Source: Nocardia goodfellowii
Lineage (GTDB): Bacteria > Actinomycetota > Actinomycetes > Mycobacteriales > Mycobacteriaceae
Assembly (NCBI RefSeq): GCF_017875645.1
Contig: NZ_JAGGMR010000001.1
Span: 5,518,001-5,582,000, forward strand
Direction of reading: 5' to 3'
DNA: 64,000 nt
The notes beneath the pieces are model-generated. The model worked only from the letters and a program-made list of their open reading frames with translations. It made no database searches and was not told the origin of the DNA. The number at the start of each line of letters is the position of its first letter. Positions within the stretch are counted from its first letter, which is position 1. A program made the position numbers and the translations under genes. Shown piece after piece: positions 8,044 to 16,275 of the stretch.

Positions 8044-8277
8044 ATGACCATCTCGTGTTCGACCTGTAGCTACACGGTGACCAAGATCGCCGAAAAAGAC
8101 CAAGGCGACCAGCAGGCGATCGAGACGGCGGCCGGGCCGGCGATACTCGATGATCTTCCAAAGTCCATGCGTGCCGAGGCCGCTGAATTCTTGGACCAAT
8201 ACGGCGATCGGGTCGCTGAGTTGTTGATCATCGGACACTCAGCCCACGAGGTCTGCCAAGGGTTGCATCTGTGCTGA
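8044..8277 (+). CDS. Small saposin B-like protein
   Basis: A 77-residue protein that reads like a single saposin domain. The N-terminal CSTC (Cys5, Cys8) and C-terminal VCQGLHLC (Cys71, Cys77) correspond to the outer cysteines of saposins, which pair first-to-last and second-to-second-last. The middle DDLPKSMRAEAAEFLDQYGD matches the saposin helix-turn region, but the usual central cysteine pair is absent (Ile34/Leu35 and Ala46 lie there). Saposin-fold proteins bind or perturb membranes and lipids. The ATG follows AAGGAG (8030-8035) at good spacing, so the gene looks real. No signal peptide is visible, so how it would be oxidised or exported is unclear. It stands alone between the Ltp protein and the Nudix pair. 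Confidence 0.7.
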   Translation: MTISCSTCSYTVTKIAEKDQGDQQAIETAAGPAILDDLPKSMRAEAAEFLDQYGDRVAELLIIGHSAHEVCQGLHLC

Positions 8278-8624
8278 GGCCGGCGACTACTCAGCCAACA
8301 ACGGGCGCGCTCCTCGCGAGGTCATCTAGGCACTCGATCCCGAGTGAGTCCCGTAGCCGTTCCCGGATCGCGCGATAGGCGGCAAGACAGTGCGTTGGTC
8401 GCAGGGCCGAGAACGCTGTTGCGGAACAGCCGTGGTGGTGTAGTCAGCCGATGATGACCTCCCGAATTCCAGCCAGAGAGAAGGGCTCGTCCCGATGTGG
8501 CGCTACGGCGGGGCAGTCATCAGAAATCACTCTCGAGTCCAGCAGGGACCAGTCCGGACCTCAGTGTTGGAGGGCGCGCGCAACTTATCTGCGTAGCACA
8601 GCAGCGCGCGGATAAAATGGCGTG
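8278..8624. other. Gene-free stretch
   Basis: I found no gene, clear terminator or repeat in this 347-bp gap between the saposin-like gene and the convergent Nudix gene. Confidence 0.35.
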
Positions 8625-9086
8625 TCACCTCGAGTCGACACGCCGTCCTTGCTCGACTCGAGTCTCGGCACGGAGATACTTGTCGAGATTGCTTTGGCTG
8701 ATCTGGGAGAGCGGCGTGGGCAGTGCGGCCAGCTCGTACCATCCGATCTCACTGCACTTTTCTGGTTCCCGGATACGAGGTGTACCACCGCGGTGATGAG
8801 CAAGATACGTGGCGGCTATCCAATGTTGGTTCTCGGCCAGCAGAATGTGGTCGAAGAGCCCGATCAGACTGCGGAGTTCGATCTCCATCCCGTACTCCTC
8901 GCGGAACTCCCGGCGGATGGCGTCCTCGATGCGCTCGCCGAAGGTGACCTTACCGCCGGGGAACTCCCAGTTACCAACCTCATTGCTGGCCGCCGGGCCA
9001 CGTCGGGCCAAGAAGACCTTGCCGCTGGCGTCGAACACCATGGCACCCACACCCACTCCGATACAGTCCCGTCCTGGGATCATCAA
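8625..9086 (-). CDS. Nudix hydrolase
   Basis: A 153-residue Nudix hydrolase, about the size of MutT-like enzymes. The Nudix box begins at GGKVTFGE and ends REFREEYG, fitting G-x5-E-x7-REUxEExGU with all metal-binding glutamates present. WNFPGG-type lead-in is seen as WEFPGG. Such enzymes cleave nucleoside diphosphates linked to another group; the substrate is not evident. The gene starts 6 bp after the stop of the membrane-protein gene, so the two are almost certainly translated from one message. The pairing suggests that the Nudix domain makes, removes or senses a nucleotide linked to the membrane partner. Confidence 0.85.
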   Translation of the reverse strand: MMIPGRDCIGVGVGAMVFDASGKVFLARRGPAASNEVGNWEFPGGKVTFGERIEDAIRREFREEYGMEIELRSLIGLFDHILLAENQHWIAATYLAHHRGGTPRIREPEKCSEIGWYELAALPTPLSQISQSNLDKYLRAETRVEQGRRVDSR

Positions 9087-9092
9087 CCCACC

Positions 9093-9638
9093 TCATTTCA
9101 TTTTGGGCAGGATCAGTATGTGCGCATAGATCCACATAAAGGCCGTAGACGCGGCGATGAAGAGGATGATGTATGTCTCGTACCACCGGATCATGTTGCC
9201 GAATTTCGGCGGCTTCCGGAAGCCTTCATGCACCACTTCATTGGTCAGTTCGCATTCCTCGTTCCGGTAGTCGATCCAGGAGACTACTCCGATAACGATC
9301 AGCACGATCGTGAAGGCGGCGACCACGGTTTCCAGCCACATCAGCCCCGTGATGGCGGCTCGGGCGGTCTCGGGCGCAAGTTCCAGCTTCTTATAACTCA
9401 CGAAGAGGACAAGTCCCGAACTTACGATGGCTGTCGCTAGCGTCTGGTAGATAGCAAGAAACTTGTAGACGTTCTCGTTGAGTGCGTGGATCTGTTGCAG
9501 GATGTACTTATATCGTTCCAGCGCAAACGCTTCGAGCACGGCAGACGATGCCGGGGGATTTGGCGTGGGCACCGGATTGGGCTCGTCGGCAACTGGACCG
9601 TCATTCCCATGTCCGATTGGTCCTGGCGGTGTACTCAC
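9093..9638 (-). CDS. Three-TM membrane protein of unknown function, paired with a Nudix hydrolase
   Basis: A 181-residue protein starting at GTG (9638): a proline-rich soluble N-terminus (1-32), an amphipathic segment (ERYKYILQQIHALNENVYKF), then hydrophobic segments at about 60-80, 95-122 and 153-176, the last near the C-terminus. A charged loop lies between the second and third segments. I do not recognise a named family. The soluble helix leading into a small helical membrane domain resembles SLATT-type effector proteins of nucleotide-signalling conflict systems, but this is only a resemblance in layout. It is the first gene of the two-gene unit with the Nudix hydrolase. Confidence 0.75.
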   Translation of the reverse strand: MSTPPGPIGHGNDGPVADEPNPVPTPNPPASSAVLEAFALERYKYILQQIHALNENVYKFLAIYQTLATAIVSSGLVLFVSYKKLELAPETARAAITGLMWLETVVAAFTIVLIVIGVVSWIDYRNEECELTNEVVHEGFRKPPKFGNMIRWYETYIILFIAASTAFMWIYAHILILPKMK

Positions 9639-10048
9639 GAGGAGATGGACTCCTAACTATGTCGCAAATCACCTCCAAGATATCGTCGAACGCACTCAAA
9701 GGTGGTGAACCGGCCAGTTTTTGACTCAACTCGCAAGGATGCGTCGCCTGCGGGCGGCGGCAGACGCCACCGGGTCGGCATCGGTTGCCACGCGGCGGCG
9801 ATGGTGACGGTCCGCGCGCCGATCCCGCTGAGATATGCGACGAGCCGCCGGTTCGATATCGGGCCGAAACGCGCTGGAGCAAACGATTTCGACAGCTCAT
9901 CCCCATCGGCGGCGGCACCGGCCGGTTCGCAGAGCCCAGTCTGCGGTCGGGCCGTAGGGCGCTGGCCGGTTCAATCTGCGCGCAGTAGCGACATGAGCTG
10001 AGTATTGCGGCTGCGGGGTCTCGCGGACCCCGCTGGAGGTTGCGGTCA
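9639..10048. other. Gene-free stretch holding the promoter of the membrane protein/Nudix unit
   Basis: No convincing gene in 410 bp between the pentapeptide-protein stop and the membrane-protein start. The promoter of the leftward pair should lie near 9640-9720, which is less GC-rich than its surroundings; I could not define its elements. Confidence 0.35.
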
Positions 10049-11281
10049 TCAGGGTGGGGTGAATCCATCAGGCCACCGGGTCTGGGAGTCGTGTACCACC
10101 CCAGTGAGATTGGTGCCATCAAGATTCGCGCCAGTGAGATCGGCGCCGGACAGGTCCGCACCGGTCAGGTCCGCACCGGCGAGGATCGCATTATCGAGCC
10201 GCGCGTCGTTGAGGTTCGCACCGTGGAGCTGCGCGCCGATGAGGTCCGCGCGGGTCAGATTCGCACTGAGAAGTTCAGCGCCGATCAGGTTCGCGCTGCG
10301 CAGATATGCGCCGGTAAGGTTCGCATTCCACAGGGTCGCGCCTTCGAGATTCGCATTCGAAAGGGTGGCGTCGGTCAGGTTTGCCTCGGAGAGGCGGGCG
10401 TCTCGGAGGTTCGCATCGTCGAGATCAGCGCCGGTGAGGTTCGCGGTGGCCATATTCGCACCGGCCATGTTCGCGCTGGACAGGTTCGCGTCCGAAAAGA
10501 TAGTGGCAACCGTATGCGAGGACTGGAGCAGGGCGCCCTCGAGGTTCGCGCTGTGGAACTTCGAGACGTTGAGCACAGCGCCGGTGAGGTTCACTCCGGC
10601 GAAGTCCACACCGGTGAGATCGGTGTTGTACAGGTCGGCCTGGGCCAGACAGGCCCGCTGCAGGTTCACCCGCGGTGTCGGGTGCGGCAGAGTGATGTAC
10701 TTCGCGATGACGTCCAAGGCGGCTTGGGTGTCCACCGGCGCTTCTGGTCTGGAGGTTTCGCAGGGCCTGTTCGCAGTTTCGGTACGGATGAATGCTTCGA
10801 GCAACCGCCGGACGGTGGGTTGATCGGCTTTTGAGTCCTGAGCAAGGCGTTCGAGCAGGTAGACCCCGCTGAGGCGGACACTGTCCTTGTCTGAATCCAA
10901 CTGCTCGGCAGCTGACTTGAGCAGCTCGGTTTGTGCGGTCTGGCGCGTCAAACCGAGTTGGTCATTGGATGCGCTCAACGTGCTGTTGGAGAAATAGAGC
11001 GCGCCAATCGCGGCGAACGCCGCCATCACCGTCCCCGTAGCACTCGCTACCGTGGCGGCCTTCATCCACTTGGCGCCGGATGGCGCGGCCGTCTGCTGGG
11101 GACGGGCCGTGTGCGGCGCCGATTCCGGTGACCGGTTCCCCTCCGGCACAGGCGAAGCCGCGGCTTCCTCGGTCGACTGCCCTTGGGAAGCCGTTGATGT
11201 CGCCCCTGATTCGTGTTCATCCGGGTCTGGCCGCGGTGAAACGTCGGCACCCTCGCTCGCGCGTTGCGCATCCCCTGCCGT
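10049..11281 (-). CDS. Membrane-anchored pentapeptide-repeat protein
   Basis: A 410-residue protein: a polar, low-complexity N-terminus rich in Ser, Pro and Glu (1-68), one transmembrane segment (about 72-95), a helical region (about 110-160, LSGVYLLERLAQDSK) and about 30 pentapeptide repeats of the A(D/N)Lxx type filling the C-terminal half. Pentapeptide repeats fold as a right-handed quadrilateral beta-helix. The helical region plus repeats, anchored by one TM, is a common actinobacterial and cyanobacterial architecture of unknown function; gyrase-protecting members lack the anchor. The GTG at 11281 is preferred because an AT-rich -10-like AGAATT precedes it and the upstream extension to 11356 is not protein-like. 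No Shine-Dalgarno is visible, so the start is uncertain. Confidence 0.75.
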   Translation of the reverse strand, partial: TAGDAQRASEGADVSPRPDPDEHESGATSTASQGQSTEEAAASPVPEGNRSPESAPHTARPQQTAAPSGAKWMKAATVASATGTVMAAFAAIGALYFSNSTLSASNDQLGLTRQTAQTELLKSAAEQLDSDKDSVRLSGVYLLERLAQDSKADQPTVRRLLEAFIRTETANRPCETSRPEAPVDTQAALDVIAKYITLPHPTPRVNLQRACLAQADLYNTDLTGVDFAGVNLTGAVLNVSKFHSANLEGALLQSSHTVATIFSDANLSSANMAGANMATANLTGADLDDANLRDARLSEANLTDATLSNANLEGATLWNANLTGAYLRSANLIGAELLSANLTRADLIGAQLHGANLNDARLDNAILAGADLTGADLSGADLTGANLDGTNLTGVVHDSQTRWPDGFTPP

Positions 11282-11673
11282 CACACCACTAATTCTGCCA
11301 ACCCCGCACGGCCACAACACATCACGTTCTGGATACCGCGAAGTGCCTGCGGACATCGCGGCAGCAGCAAAGAGACGTCGACGCCTACCCGAGGAACTCG
11401 CGCTGCCGCCGACGGTCGAAAATCGCGGTGCACGGCACCAAAATTGTGGTCCCCGCGATCACGGCGGCGAGGGCCAGCAGGACGGTCCGAATGTAGGAGC
11501 CGAACAGCACTTCTTGGCGGACGCCGACGCGGGGGCGAACAGGTACGGCAGCGATGGGCTGCGGAGGTGGTCAGCCGGCGCGGACGGCGGGTGTGAGGCA
11601 CGCGACACTGGACCTCGAGTGGACTCGAGGTCGCACGATGGCTTCGACACCACATTCGAGGAGGAAACCAACT
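11282..11673. other. Intergenic stretch with a possible leftward gene relic
   Basis: Read leftward, an open stretch from about 11575 to a stop at 11385-11387 encodes a plausible membrane segment (SYIRTVLLALAAVIAGTT) followed by a basic tail (FDRRRQREFLG). There is no good start codon, and a stop lies just upstream in frame. It may be the 3' remnant of a permease gene, but no family is identifiable. The rest shows no gene. Confidence 0.3.
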
Positions 11674-12102
11674 GTGCCGAAACTTGACCGGATCATCGAG
11701 TCTGCGTTGTATGTCGACAATCTCGATCGGGCCCGTGAGTTCTATACCGATGTGTTGCAACTGAATCCGATTCTGGACGCGGATCCTTTGTGCGCGTTCG
11801 ATATCGGGGGCGACAACGTGCTGCTGCTGTTTCGCCGTGGCGGATCGCTCGCACCCAAGGTGTTGTCCGGACCGGGACTGCCGAACGGTGAGATCCCGCC
11901 GCACGATGGCAGCGGTCGGCTCCACGTATGCTTCGCTGTCTCCGAGGACCAACTGACCGAGTGGGAAACTCACCTGCGAGCGCACGACATCCCGATCGAG
12001 GGCCGGACCAACTGGGTACGTGGCGGACGTAGCATCTACTTCCGCGATCCGGATGGACACCTCCTCGAACTCATGACACCAGGTAACTGGCCGACGTACT
12101 GA
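11674..12102 (+). CDS. VOC-superfamily (glyoxalase-fold) protein
   Basis: A 142-residue VOC protein with two beta-alpha-beta-beta-beta modules: the first opens with ESALYVDNLDRAREFYTDVL, the second carries HVCFAV and ends FRDPDGHLLELMTP, which supplies the usual metal-binding Glu. The group includes glyoxalases, dioxygenases and antibiotic-binding proteins; this one most resembles small glyoxalase/bleomycin-resistance-like proteins. The GTG at 11674 is chosen because GAGGAGG (11659-11665) lies at ideal spacing; an ATG at 11638 in the same frame lacks one. It stands alone. Confidence 0.8.
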   Translation: MPKLDRIIESALYVDNLDRAREFYTDVLQLNPILDADPLCAFDIGGDNVLLLFRRGGSLAPKVLSGPGLPNGEIPPHDGSGRLHVCFAVSEDQLTEWETHLRAHDIPIEGRTNWVRGGRSIYFRDPDGHLLELMTPGNWPTY

Positions 12103-12201
12103 TCCTCCTGACCCGTGCGTGCACGCCGAGTGATTCCCGTACCGGCGAATGCCGACGTCGTGATGGTGACGGCAAGGTGGCGGCGTCAGCGAAGCAAGGG
12201 A

Positions 12202-12669
12202 TCAGTCACTGACAGTGTCAGCCGCAGGCCCTCCGGCACTGCCCGCCACGTTCGTATTGTGCACCGAGCAGACCCACCAGCTGTCGTCTCGCTCCACGAA
12301 AACCCATGTTCCGCGGTTGGTCAGCGAGAAATCCGGCGTCCGCAGCGTCTGTTCGACATTGACGATCGCATGTCCACCTGCCAGCAGCCGGGCTGCCAGA
12401 ATCTGGTAGTGCGCCTCGGCGTCCGGGCCGTTTCGCATCGCGGCCAGGTGGTAGGAGTGCAGTTCGTCCCAGTTCAGAAAGATCGAGCCCGCCGGGTTGA
12501 TGAAAACCACGTCATCGGTGAAGACACTGTCGAACGCGACAGCATCCTTTGCCGCGAGAGCGGATTCGAGACGTTCGAACACTTTCGTGATCGCGGCCAG
12601 AGCAGCGTCCTGATCGGTTGTGACGACGGCGGCCGTCGGGCGCGCGCCGCGGGTATCGACAGTCATCAT
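12202..12669 (-). CDS. SgcJ/EcaC-family NTF2-like protein
   Basis: A 155-residue NTF2-fold protein. Sequence blocks FERLESALAAKDAVAFDSVF, DVVFINPAGSIFLNWDEL and the C-terminal WWVCSVHNTNVA are typical of the SgcJ/EcaC family named from enediyne and echinomycin-type gene clusters, whose biochemical role is mostly unproven. It lies 26 bp downstream of the second ECF41 sigma gene on the same strand, so it is probably the last gene of that operon. A truncated relative lies at 29674-30018. Confidence 0.75.
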   Translation of the reverse strand: MMTVDTRGARPTAAVVTTDQDAALAAITKVFERLESALAAKDAVAFDSVFTDDVVFINPAGSIFLNWDELHSYHLAAMRNGPDAEAHYQILAARLLAGGHAIVNVEQTLRTPDFSLTNRGTWVFVERDDSWWVCSVHNTNVAGSAGGPAADTVSD

Positions 12670-12695
12670 CCCAACATACTGTTACCCCGACGATC

Positions 12696-13619
12696 TCATT
12701 CGGCGGTGGAATCTCCTCGAGCCGCGACGACCTGCGTGATCCGGGTCAGCTTGGCGGGGTTGAACACCCAGAAGATGCGGTCGATACGCTCGTCGCCGGC
12801 CACGCCGACGGTGAGCCAGGCGATCGGTGCTCCGTCGCGGCGAATCAGCACCGAGGGGCGACCATTGGCGTCGACCCAGTCGAGGGTGACGCCGGTCCAG
12901 AAGTGCGAGGCGAAGGCGGTCACGTACTTGGCCACCCGGAGACGTCCGAATACCGGGATGCGCGAGGCGTTTCGCACCTTGCCGCCGCCGTCGGAGTAGC
13001 TGGCGACATCGTCGGCGAACAGCGTCTCGAGGGCATCGAAATCACCGGCGCGGGCGGCCACGAGAAATGCGGAGAGCAAACGACGCTGATCGGTCGTGTC
13101 CACCGGGGTGTGCCGGTCGGATTCGATGCTCTGCCGGGCGCGGCTCACCAGCTTTCGGGCGGCGGGCTGCTTCATGTGCAGAATTTCGGCGATCTCGTCG
13201 TACGGGTAGTCGAACGCCTCGCGCAGGACGAATGCCGCCCGTTCGGTCGGCGTCAGCTTCTCCAGGACGACGAGCACCGCGGTCTCCAATACCGCGGCCC
13301 GCTCCGCGCCCAGCGAAGGATCGGCGCTGGTGTCTACCGGTTCGGGCAGCCAAGGACCCACATAGGTTTCCCGGCGCACCCGGGCGGTCTGGGTGGCATT
13401 GATCGACAGCCGAGTGGTCATGGTGACCAGGAATGCCGTCGAATCCCGCACCGCATCCCGCTCGTCATAGGACTGCCACTTCACCCATACGTCCTGCAGG
13501 ATGTCCTCGGCGTCGGCAACGCTGCCGAGCATTCGGTAGGCGATGCCGAACAACCGGCCGCGGAGCTGGGAGAACTCGGCGATGGCCCGGCCCAGCTCCG
13601 CGTCCGACGGTGTATTCAT
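12696..13619 (-). CDS. Second ECF41-group sigma factor (SigJ-like) with SnoaL-like domain
   Basis: A 307-residue sigma factor with region 2 (about 20-70, FGIAYRMLGSVADAEDIL), the WLPEP linker motif (90-94), region 4 (about 122-170) and a C-terminal SnoaL-like domain containing DGGGK and a late NPAKL. All three ECF41 signatures are intact. The ATG at 13619 (MNTPSDAEL) is chosen over one at 13661, which would overlap the upstream flavoprotein gene. Only 7 bp separate it from the flavoprotein stop, so it belongs to a leftward operon of NmrA-type oxidoreductase, flavoprotein, sigma factor and SgcJ-like protein. This is a second, separate ECF41 unit 10 kb from the first. Confidence 0.9.
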   Translation of the reverse strand: MNTPSDAELGRAIAEFSQLRGRLFGIAYRMLGSVADAEDILQDVWVKWQSYDERDAVRDSTAFLVTMTTRLSINATQTARVRRETYVGPWLPEPVDTSADPSLGAERAAVLETAVLVVLEKLTPTERAAFVLREAFDYPYDEIAEILHMKQPAARKLVSRARQSIESDRHTPVDTTDQRRLLSAFLVAARAGDFDALETLFADDVASYSDGGGKVRNASRIPVFGRLRVAKYVTAFASHFWTGVTLDWVDANGRPSVLIRRDGAPIAWLTVGVAGDERIDRIFWVFNPAKLTRITQVVAARGDSTAE

Positions 13620-13626
13620 GACGCGA

Positions 13627-15360
13627 TCATTCGACCAGCTTTCCAGCCGTCGGCACATCACGCATGAGCGGGGCTATATCGGCGGGCACGTCGGGGATCT
13701 CCTCTCGTTCGAGCTGTCCGGGACCGGACCAGACGAGATTCACCCGCAGCGCGGGATCGAGGTCGGGGTAATCCGACCGGTTGTGACAGCCACGCGATTC
13801 GCGTCGCTCGAGGGCGGCGTCCAAGGTGGCGCGTGCGGCGAGCACCGAGGATTTCAGGTCGAAGACATGTGCCAGATCCTGGAAGCCCGCGGCATCGGGG
13901 TGCACGCCGATATCGGAAATCCGATCCTCCACCGCGCCGAGTTCGGTCAGTCCCTGTCGAATCCCCGCTTCGTCCCGCACCACGCCTGCGTATTCGGTCA
14001 TGGTGTTGCGCACGGCACGCTGCAGCGCTCGCACGTTCTCGCGCCCATCAGCCGCCAGTAGTCCATCGATCTCGGCTCGCGCCTCGGCGAGCGCACCTGC
14101 GGAACGCTGCTGCGCGGACAACTCGACCGAATACCGCGCCGCTGCCTCGCCCACGATCCGGCCGTAGACGAGCAGTTCGATCAGCGAATTACCACCGAGC
14201 CGGTTGGCGCCGTGCAGGCCACTGGACGCCTCGCCGATCGCGTAGAGGCCCTCGACACCGGTGCCGTGGTCCTCGGAACGGACCCACACGCCGCCCATGG
14301 AATAGTGGGCGGTGGGTGCGATTTCGATCGGATCACGGGTGATGTCGAGCATTTGCAGCTCCAGCATCGTTTGGTAGACCCGTGGGAGTCGCCGCATGAT
14401 CGTCTCGCGCGGTAGGTGCGAAACATCGAGCCACACAGCCCCGTTCGGAGTTCCCCGGCCTTCCTTGATCTCGGTATAAGCGGCGAGCGCGACCCGATCG
14501 CGCGTCGAGAGTTCCATTCGCTCGACGTCGTACCGCGACATGAATCGCTCGCCCACGGCGTTGCGCAGGATGCCGCCCTCCCCGCGTGCGGCTTCCGAAA
14601 CCAATGTGCCGGCGGCGTTCTCGGGTGCGACAAGACCGGACGGATGGAACTGGACCAGCTCGGGATCTCGAATCCGGGCGCCCGCGAGCACGGCGAGCCG
14701 GAACGAGTCTCCGGTGTTCTCATCCCGCCGCGAGGAGGTGCGACGCCAGATCCGGGTATGCCCGCCCGCCGCGAGGATTACCGCGTCGGATCGGAACACA
14801 TAACGTTCGCCGCTGTCGAGATCGAAACCGTAGGCACCGAATACTACGTTGTCGCGCACCAGGATCCGAGTCACATAGCAAGTGTCGATAATCTGGATAC
14901 CGAGTTGCGCCGCCCGATCAACCAGGGTGCGCTGGATCTCGAGGCCGGTGTAATCGCCGGCGAACGCGGTGCGCCGGTAGGTGTGCGCGCCGAAGAATCG
15001 CAGCGATATCCGCCCATCCGATTCGCGCGCGAACGGCATACCCCAACGCTCGAGGTCTTCGATTCCGCGCGCGGCGTTCTCGGCGACGATCCGGACCGTA
15101 TTGGGCCGCGCCAGCAGGTAACTTTCGGTGATCGTGTCTGCCGCGTGTTGCTGCCAGCTGTCCTCGACATCCATCGTCGACAGCGCGGCATTGATGCCAC
15201 CGGCGGCGAGCGTGGTGTGCGCATCCGCCTTGGGCCGCTTGCCGAGCACCAGTACGTCGATCCCGCGTTCGGCCAACTCGATCGCCGCGCGCAGGCCGGA
15301 GCCGCCGGTGCCGATGACGAGAACCGAAGTCGCGATCTGACGTTCGGACGGATTGAGCAT
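13627..15360 (-). CDS. FAD-binding succinate dehydrogenase/fumarate reductase-type flavoprotein (NadB/SdhA-like)
   Basis: A 577-residue flavoprotein of the SdhA/FrdA/NadB superfamily: FAD dinucleotide motif VIGTGGSGLRAAIELA (about 14-29), AAGGINAA, the substrate-domain VQFHPSG, GEGGILRN and TAHYSMGGV blocks, GEASSGLHGANRLGGNSL near the FAD-contacting end, and a C-terminal helical domain. Length and conservation are those of a functional enzyme. No sdhB or sdhC is nearby, so it is unlikely to be the respiratory complex subunit; a soluble L-aspartate-oxidase-like or fumarate-reductase-like activity is more plausible. The ATG at 15360 follows GAAGGGAA. It is the second gene of the ECF41 operon. 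Confidence 0.8.
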   Translation of the reverse strand: MLNPSERQIATSVLVIGTGGSGLRAAIELAERGIDVLVLGKRPKADAHTTLAAGGINAALSTMDVEDSWQQHAADTITESYLLARPNTVRIVAENAARGIEDLERWGMPFARESDGRISLRFFGAHTYRRTAFAGDYTGLEIQRTLVDRAAQLGIQIIDTCYVTRILVRDNVVFGAYGFDLDSGERYVFRSDAVILAAGGHTRIWRRTSSRRDENTGDSFRLAVLAGARIRDPELVQFHPSGLVAPENAAGTLVSEAARGEGGILRNAVGERFMSRYDVERMELSTRDRVALAAYTEIKEGRGTPNGAVWLDVSHLPRETIMRRLPRVYQTMLELQMLDITRDPIEIAPTAHYSMGGVWVRSEDHGTGVEGLYAIGEASSGLHGANRLGGNSLIELLVYGRIVGEAAARYSVELSAQQRSAGALAEARAEIDGLLAADGRENVRALQRAVRNTMTEYAGVVRDEAGIRQGLTELGAVEDRISDIGVHPDAAGFQDLAHVFDLKSSVLAARATLDAALERRESRGCHNRSDYPDLDPALRVNLVWSGPGQLEREEIPDVPADIAPLMRDVPTAGKLVE

Positions 15361-15427
15361 CGATTTCGTTCCCTTCGAAATGGAGACAGCATGCGCGGGC
15401 GGCCCGAGGGCCGCCCGCGCGATCAAA

Positions 15428-16168
15428 TCAATTGCGGGACAGCCATTCCGACAGTCGTGTCTGCGCCAGTTGCGCATCCCGTCCAGGCAGCAGCTCGGAC
15501 TTCGGGAGCGACCCGAAATAGCGGGCCTGGGAATCGGTGACCACGGTGCGCGGATCCGAACGCGCGGTCAGCACGGTGCTGATCCACTGATCGAGGGCGA
15601 AAACCTCCGGGCCCGCCACCTCGATGGTTCCGTTGATCGGCGCGCCCGCGGCCGTGCGCCCCACAGCCGCCGCCACCTCCGCCGCGGCGATCGGCTGCAC
15701 ACTCGCGCTCGAAAGCCGCACTGTGCCTTCGACGGTCGCGGAATCGGCTATGCCACCTGCGAATTCGAAGAACTGGGTAGCGTGCACGATCGAGTACGGC
15801 AGTCCCGACCCCTTGATCAATTCCTCTTGCGCGACCTTGGCCCGCAAGTACCCGGACTCGGGCAACCGGTCGGCTCCCACCACCGATAAGGCGACGTAAT
15901 GTCCGACGCCGGCCGCCCCGGCCGCCTCCATAAGGTTCGTCGTGGAGGTCCGGAAGAACTCCAGGACATCTTTGTCGGCGAAGGACGGCGAATTGGAGAC
16001 ATCGACCACGACGTTCGCGTCCTGCAGGACCTCTTCGACGCCCTCGCCCGTGATGGTGTTCACGCCGGTGTTAGGTGCGGCCGGCACCGCCTGGTGGCCG
16101 TGCTCACCCAGACGCGTGACGAGCTTCGAGCCGATCAGCCCGGTACCGCCTATAACGACGATCTTCAT
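15428..16168 (-). CDS. NmrA-like SDR/NAD(P)-binding oxidoreductase, ECF41 partner
   Basis: A 246-residue atypical SDR with the dinucleotide motif GGTGLIG (7-13) at the very N-terminus and no YxxxK catalytic pair, as in NmrA/HSCARG and NAD(P)-binding epimerase-like proteins. GHYVALSVVGADRLPESGYLRAK is split over the expected third and fourth strands. Epimerase- or oxidoreductase-type proteins of this kind are among the partners conserved with ECF41 sigma factors. The ATG at 16168 follows AAGGATTTCAGC. It is first in the four-gene operon and has an ECF41-like promoter 62 bp upstream. Confidence 0.85.
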   Translation of the reverse strand: MKIVVIGGTGLIGSKLVTRLGEHGHQAVPAAPNTGVNTITGEGVEEVLQDANVVVDVSNSPSFADKDVLEFFRTSTTNLMEAAGAAGVGHYVALSVVGADRLPESGYLRAKVAQEELIKGSGLPYSIVHATQFFEFAGGIADSATVEGTVRLSSASVQPIAAAEVAAAVGRTAAGAPINGTIEVAGPEVFALDQWISTVLTARSDPRTVVTDSQARYFGSLPKSELLPGRDAQLAQTRLSEWLSRN

Positions 16169-16229
16169 GCTGAAATCCTTCCGTTCGAGCGGATGCCACG
16201 GGGCGCCGGTGCGACCCCGCCACATCAAG

Positions 16230-16256
16230 GACAGGGCGGGCGATCGATCTGTGACG
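16230..16256 (-). promoter_or_regulatory. ECF41-like promoter of the second ECF41 operon
   Basis: Read leftward: CGTCACA (16256-16250), a 16-base spacer, then TGTC (16233-16230). The published ECF41 consensus is TGTCACA-N16-CGTC, so each box differs by one base and the spacing is exact. It lies 62 bp before the first gene, supporting autoregulation of the operon by its own sigma factor. Confidence 0.55.
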
Positions 16257-16275
16257 GCGCGAGCCACGTGTCCGC

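Noticed and set aside
9093..9638. Calling the membrane protein a SLATT effector
   Set aside because: The helix-then-membrane layout is similar, but no SLATT sequence signature could be confirmed without a profile search.
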